From the NCBI RefSeq assembly GCF_029023725.1, contig NZ_CP119075.1, positions 243,501-307,500 on the forward strand: DNA of 64,000 bases. Direction: 5' to 3'. The translations under genes and the position numbers were made by a program. Positions 61,108 through 64,000 of the stretch are shown here, piece by piece; positions within the stretch are counted from its first letter, which is position 1, and the number at the start of each line of letters is the position of its first letter. Under the pieces are notes generated by a model. That model saw only the letters and a program-made list of their open reading frames with translations, made no database searches and had not been told where the DNA came from. The DNA is from Synoicihabitans lomoniglobus (GTDB taxonomy: Bacteria; Verrucomicrobiota; Verrucomicrobiia; Opitutales; Opitutaceae).

Positions 61108-61558
61108 CTTTCGCGTAATAGGTGCGGAATTGGCGGGATAGGGAGCGACCGTCCACCGCGGTCCATGTGACCTGCAGGATGATTTCCTTCATTTCGCCGA
61201 CCTTGCCGGCGACGTCGCTGACCGTGCGATTGAGGGTGAAGCGAGCAGCAAGCGCGGCGTCATCCGAGAAAACACTGGAAAGATCCACCGTGCTGGTGCC
61301 GGTGAGCGAGGCGATGTCGGCCCAATCCATCAGCCGGAGTCGCTCCATTTCGCTCTGCAACACTTGGGACGAGAGCGTAATGTTACGGGCAACGTCCAAG
61401 GTTTTGAAGCCCCGCACCATGGTGTAGATCGAGGTGGAGAGCCCGAATGCCATCACAAAGGTCGCCATGGTGACCTCCATGATTGTGAAACCGCGGCGTC
61501 GTTTCCGACCGCGCGGCAAGGACCGGACTGATGGCGCTGCATTCATCGCCGTCAGCAT
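61067..61558 (-). CDS. PilV/GspI-like prepilin, copy 1
   Basis: The product has 163 residues, exactly the length of copy 2. Prepilin motif R-R-R-G-F-T-I-M-E-V-T with a normal Gly. Both copies share Q-S-E-M-E-R-[IL]-R-L-[LM]-[ND]-W and the D-Y-Y-Y ending. It lies 80 bp downstream of the response-regulator gene. Confidence 0.87.
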   Translation of the reverse strand: MLTAMNAAPSVRSLPRGRKRRRGFTIMEVTMATFVMAFGLSTSIYTMVRGFKTLDVARNITLSSQVLQSEMERLRLMDWADIASLTGTSTVDLSSVFSDDAALAARFTLNRTVSDVAGKVGEMKEIILQVTWTAVDGRSLSRQFRTYYAKDGLYDYYYTLARS

Positions 61559-61616
61559 ACCGCCGATGAAACGCGAAGAGTTAGAGGAAGACGGACGTTT
61601 TTATTGCCCTACGCCA

Positions 61617-61636
61617 ATAGGCCGTAACGGGCCTAT
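61617..61636. other. Perfect 7-bp hairpin between regulator and pilin operon
   Basis: ATAGGCC-GTAACG-GGCCTAT directly past the regulator stop. There is no T-run on the minus strand, so it could be a partial terminator or an mRNA-stabilising hairpin. Confidence 0.45.
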
Positions 61637-61638
61637 AC

Positions 61639-62337
61639 CTAGGTCCAATCAGCGCCGCGCTCTTTTTGGTTCTGCGACTGAATGAAAACCGCGGCGGCTT
61701 GGGAGCGCCTTCTGACCTGCAATTTATCGAAGACGCTGCCGAGGTAGTTCTTAACGGTGTTATCGCTGAGGCTGAGCTCGTCGCCGATTTGTTTGTTGGT
61801 TTTGCCTTCCGCCACGCGCGCCAGCACCCGAAACTCCTGGGCGGACAAATCTTTCAAGCTGGTGTCGCCGGCCCGGGGCTCTTCGCCGCGCAGCCGTTGC
61901 ATGACTCCGGCCGTGATGTCGGGGGAGAGAATTGATTTACCGCTCAGCACGCAGTGGATCGCGTTCATCAAGCCCGCCGGGTCGATCTCCTTCATGAGGT
62001 AACCGGTGACGCCGCTGGTGATCGCCTCGTAAACGAATCCGTCGTTGGAAAAGGACGTCAGCACGATAACTCGCGTGCTGGGCAAAGACTTGAGAATGGT
62101 GCGGCAGGCGGAAAACCCGGTTCCGTCCGGCAGCCGAATATCCAGCAGGATCAAGTCCGGTTTCAGGAGCAGGGCTTGTTCGATGGCCTCGGCGACAGAA
62201 CCGGCCTCGCCGCAAACTTCCAGGCGGTCCTCGGAGTTGTGCGTTTGAATCACGGAGCGAATCCCTTCCCGGACCAACACGCTGTCATCCACGATGAGGA
62301 TGCGTGAATTGCGCGGCGGGGATTCGATGAGACTCAT
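61639..62337 (-). CDS. NarL/LuxR-type response regulator
   Basis: The product has 232 residues. Receiver domain: Asp-Asp at 17-18, phospho-acceptor Asp66 in L-L-D-I-R-L-P, and a Lys in Y-L-M-K. LuxR helix-turn-helix at the C-terminus: L-S-A-Q-E-F-R-V-L, K-T-N-K-Q-I-G-D-E-L. No sensor kinase is adjacent. Position just before the pilin modules on the same strand suggests it regulates them or is cotranscribed. Confidence 0.91.
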   Translation of the reverse strand: MSLIESPPRNSRILIVDDSVLVREGIRSVIQTHNSEDRLEVCGEAGSVAEAIEQALLLKPDLILLDIRLPDGTGFSACRTILKSLPSTRVIVLTSFSNDGFVYEAITSGVTGYLMKEIDPAGLMNAIHCVLSGKSILSPDITAGVMQRLRGEEPRAGDTSLKDLSAQEFRVLARVAEGKTNKQIGDELSLSDNTVKNYLGSVFDKLQVRRRSQAAAVFIQSQNQKERGADWT

Positions 62338-62571
62338 ATTGGCTGGTGGTGTGGTGGCGACGACTCGAACGGACCAGTTAAGGCACGAGGCCTGTGGCTG
62401 GAAAGGGTTGATTTGGGTTTGTCATGCAAACATTACAACGCTTCGCAGGCAGTCGAACATGGTTTCTCCGGACCGAGACGTTCCAACGCGGGACACGACC
62501 GGGACCAATTCGCCCTTGACTCGACTGCGGTGGTTTGAGTTTTTCGACCTCTTACAACTTTCACAATCATC

Positions 62572-62829
62572 ATGGCAAACACCACGTCCGCACTCAAAGC
62601 CGCTCGCCAGACCGAGCGCAACACCGCCCGCAACAAAGCGGTAAAGACCCGTCTGAAGACTCTCCGCAAGAAGCTCAACACCGCTGTCGAAGCCGGTGAC
62701 AAGGATGCGGTCAAAACGGCGGGCTCCGCCTTGGCCTCCGCCATGGATCGCGCCACCAAGTCCGGCGTCGTGCATCGCAACGCTTCCGCCCGGACCAAGT
62801 CCCACGTGGCCAAGATCCTCGCCAAGTAA
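62572..62829 (+). CDS. rpsT: 30S ribosomal protein S20
   Basis: The product has 85 residues: basic helical S20 pattern (M-A-N-T-T-S-A-L-K, R-N-K-A-V-K-T-R-L-K, then G-V-V-H-R-N-A-S-A-R-T-K-S). It binds 16S rRNA early in small-subunit assembly. It is followed by a strong terminator. Confidence 0.97.
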   Translation: MANTTSALKAARQTERNTARNKAVKTRLKTLRKKLNTAVEAGDKDAVKTAGSALASAMDRATKSGVVHRNASARTKSHVAKILAK

Positions 62830-62855
62830 GCGAGTTTCTTCGTTCTCCGTTTTTT

Positions 62856-62895
62856 AAAAACCCCGCGCAGCTTCGGCTTTGCGGGGTTTTTGTTT
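62856..62895 (+). terminator. Rho-independent terminator of rpsT
   Basis: AAAAACCCCGC and GCGGGGTTTTT arms enclose a CAGCTTCGG-type loop, with T residues continuing past the stem. Confidence 0.92.
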
Positions 62896-62923
62896 TGGCG
62901 TGGTGGGCCGAGACCGGTAGCTG

Positions 62924-64000
62924 ATGAGTTCCTTGCCCGACTCTGCTACCGCTTCTCCTGCTTTGACTGTGTTGCCGTGGGATCAACCCGTGCCGCGCAC
63001 CGTGGCGAAATGGTTGGCCGAGGAAGTGGCGTGGCGTGGCGACGAGCCGTTGGATTTGGGCGATTGGGTGGTGGTCGTGCCCAGCCGGGGAGCGGGGCGT
63101 CGTTTGCGTGAAGCGTTGGCCGTGCTCGCCGCCGCAAGCGGTCAGGCGGTTTTTCCCCCACGGGTGATGATGCCCGAGGCGTTGCCGGCGACCTTGGCCG
63201 CGCTGCCAGCGATCGCCAGTCGCAGCGAAGCGCAGATGGCCTGGGTGCGAGTATTGCTGGAGGCGCGGTTGTCGGAATATCGGGCAGTGATTCCGTTGGA
63301 CCCGCCTCGCCGGGATTTTAACTGGGCCCACGCGCTGGCGACACGGTTGCAGCGCGTGCAGGGCGAGTTGGGGGAGGAGGGCCTGCGCATGGTCGATGTC
63401 GCGGCCACGCCCGACTTTCCCGAGACGGTGCGGTGGCAGCAACTCGCCCGCCTCGAGGGCGCTTTCGACGACGTATTGGCCGGAGCGGGACTTACCGCGC
63501 GCGCTGCGGCAGAACGCCGGGCGCTGAGCGCGGTGACGCTGCCACCGGGGTGTCGTCGTGCGGCCGTGCTGGCCGCCCCCGATTTGTTGGCGGTGGCTCG
63601 CCGCTACTTGGAAGCGTTGGCGATGCACGTGCGCGTGGATGTGGTGGTGGTGGGTGAGCCCGATGAAGATGGGGCGGCTCGATTTGATGCGTGGGGGCGT
63701 CCGCGCACGGACCATTGGTCGCCACGTCCCTTTGCCCTGCCCGCGTTTGATCAACAAGTGCGGTTGGAACCCGACCCGAGCGCGCAGGCGCAACGCATCG
63801 CGACCATTGCCGCGCAGGCCCCCGAGCCGGACGAATGGTTGACGGTGACACTGGCGGACCCGGCGGTGGCGGCACCGTTGCAAAACGAGCTCACCAACGC
63901 CGGATTGCCATGCTTTAATCCGGAGGGGGAACCGTGGGCGCGCGGGCCGTTGTATGGATTGCTCGGCGGGTGGGCGGAGTTGCTGGCGGAACCGTCGGTG
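62924..64000 (+). CDS. AddB-like nuclease/helicase family protein, 3'-truncated by window edge
   Basis: The first 359 residues are inside the window; no stop is reached. The frame starts MSSLPDSATASPALTVLPWD. The segment V-V-V-V-P-S-R-G-A-G-R-R-L-R-E-A-L followed by F-P-P-R-V-M-M-P-E is the typical N-terminal pattern of AddB/RecC-like proteins in double-strand-break repair, which have a defective helicase module and a C-terminal PD-(D/E)XK nuclease (outside the window here). An AddA partner cannot be seen. Confidence 0.68.
   Translation, partial: MSSLPDSATASPALTVLPWDQPVPRTVAKWLAEEVAWRGDEPLDLGDWVVVVPSRGAGRRLREALAVLAAASGQAVFPPRVMMPEALPATLAALPAIASRSEAQMAWVRVLLEARLSEYRAVIPLDPPRRDFNWAHALATRLQRVQGELGEEGLRMVDVAATPDFPETVRWQQLARLEGAFDDVLAGAGLTARAAAERRALSAVTLPPGCRRAAVLAAPDLLAVARRYLEALAMHVRVDVVVVGEPDEDGAARFDAWGRPRTDHWSPRPFALPAFDQQVRLEPDPSAQAQRIATIAAQAPEPDEWLTVTLADPAVAAPLQNELTNAGLPCFNPEGEPWARGPLYGLLGGWAELLAEPSV

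Noticed and set aside
62350-62420. tRNA-like TTCGAGTC on the minus strand
   Set aside because: No complementary T-stem, acceptor stem or anticodon arm can be formed.

Overview
The window is visibly GC-rich, densely coded bacterial chromosome. The following point to the Verrucomicrobiota, most likely Opitutaceae or a close relative (inference, moderate confidence): accB-accC beside Asp23-family genes, a 3-keto-disaccharide hydrolase-type (DUF1080) protein, a C4 zinc-ribbon coiled-coil protein followed by rnpB, large PilV/PilW/PilX-like pseudopilins, an AddB-like protein beside rpsT, and many secretion genes of PVC style. Housekeeping anchors are gyrA, gyrB, mdh, accB, accC, a DAHP synthase gene, rpsT and rnpB.

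Region 1 (1-17000) is the most unusual part. The 3' 8.25 kb of a giant beta-rich repeat protein is followed on the same strand by a compact set: a TolC-type outer-membrane channel, a small HlyD-type adaptor, a GAF-like/TM/HlyD fusion, a PqqD-like/M50-protease/HlyD fusion, and a 663-residue SecA-like ATPase that lacks the SecA C-terminal part. No ABC transporter is present. I read this as a candidate export machine for the giant protein, with type I-like envelope parts but a SecA-like motor and a membrane metalloprotease. A dispersed inverted-repeat element occurs twice inside it.

Region 2 (17000-31700) holds an SPFH-domain protein, a secreted DinB-like protein, a REPIN-like repeat, a Nudix hydrolase, a three-gene RND efflux operon (lipoprotein adaptor plus two different pump subunits, one with an unusual membrane insertion), a GH5-type glycosidase and mdh.

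Region 3 (31800-45700) holds UbiB-like kinase, DAHP synthase with a hairpin-rich leader, a YgfZ-like protein, galactokinase, prepilin peptidase, two Asp23-family proteins, accC-accB with inverted repeats upstream, a DUF1080 protein, two divergent CorA paralogues and a PTS EIIA-like protein.

Region 4 (45800-56400) holds a large GH63/MGH1-type glucosidase, gyrA and gyrB with a VapBC toxin-antitoxin pair between them, an Rrf2 regulator, the zinc-ribbon coiled-coil protein and RNase P RNA.

Region 5 (56500-64000) holds a LuxR-type response regulator upstream of two tandem copies of a PilV-PilW-PilX-like module, then rpsT with a strong terminator and the start of an AddB-like nuclease/helicase gene that runs off the window. 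The prepilin peptidase of region 3 is a plausible processing enzyme for these pseudopilins. No tRNA, 16S/23S/5S rRNA, CRISPR array, integrase or transposase was recognised.
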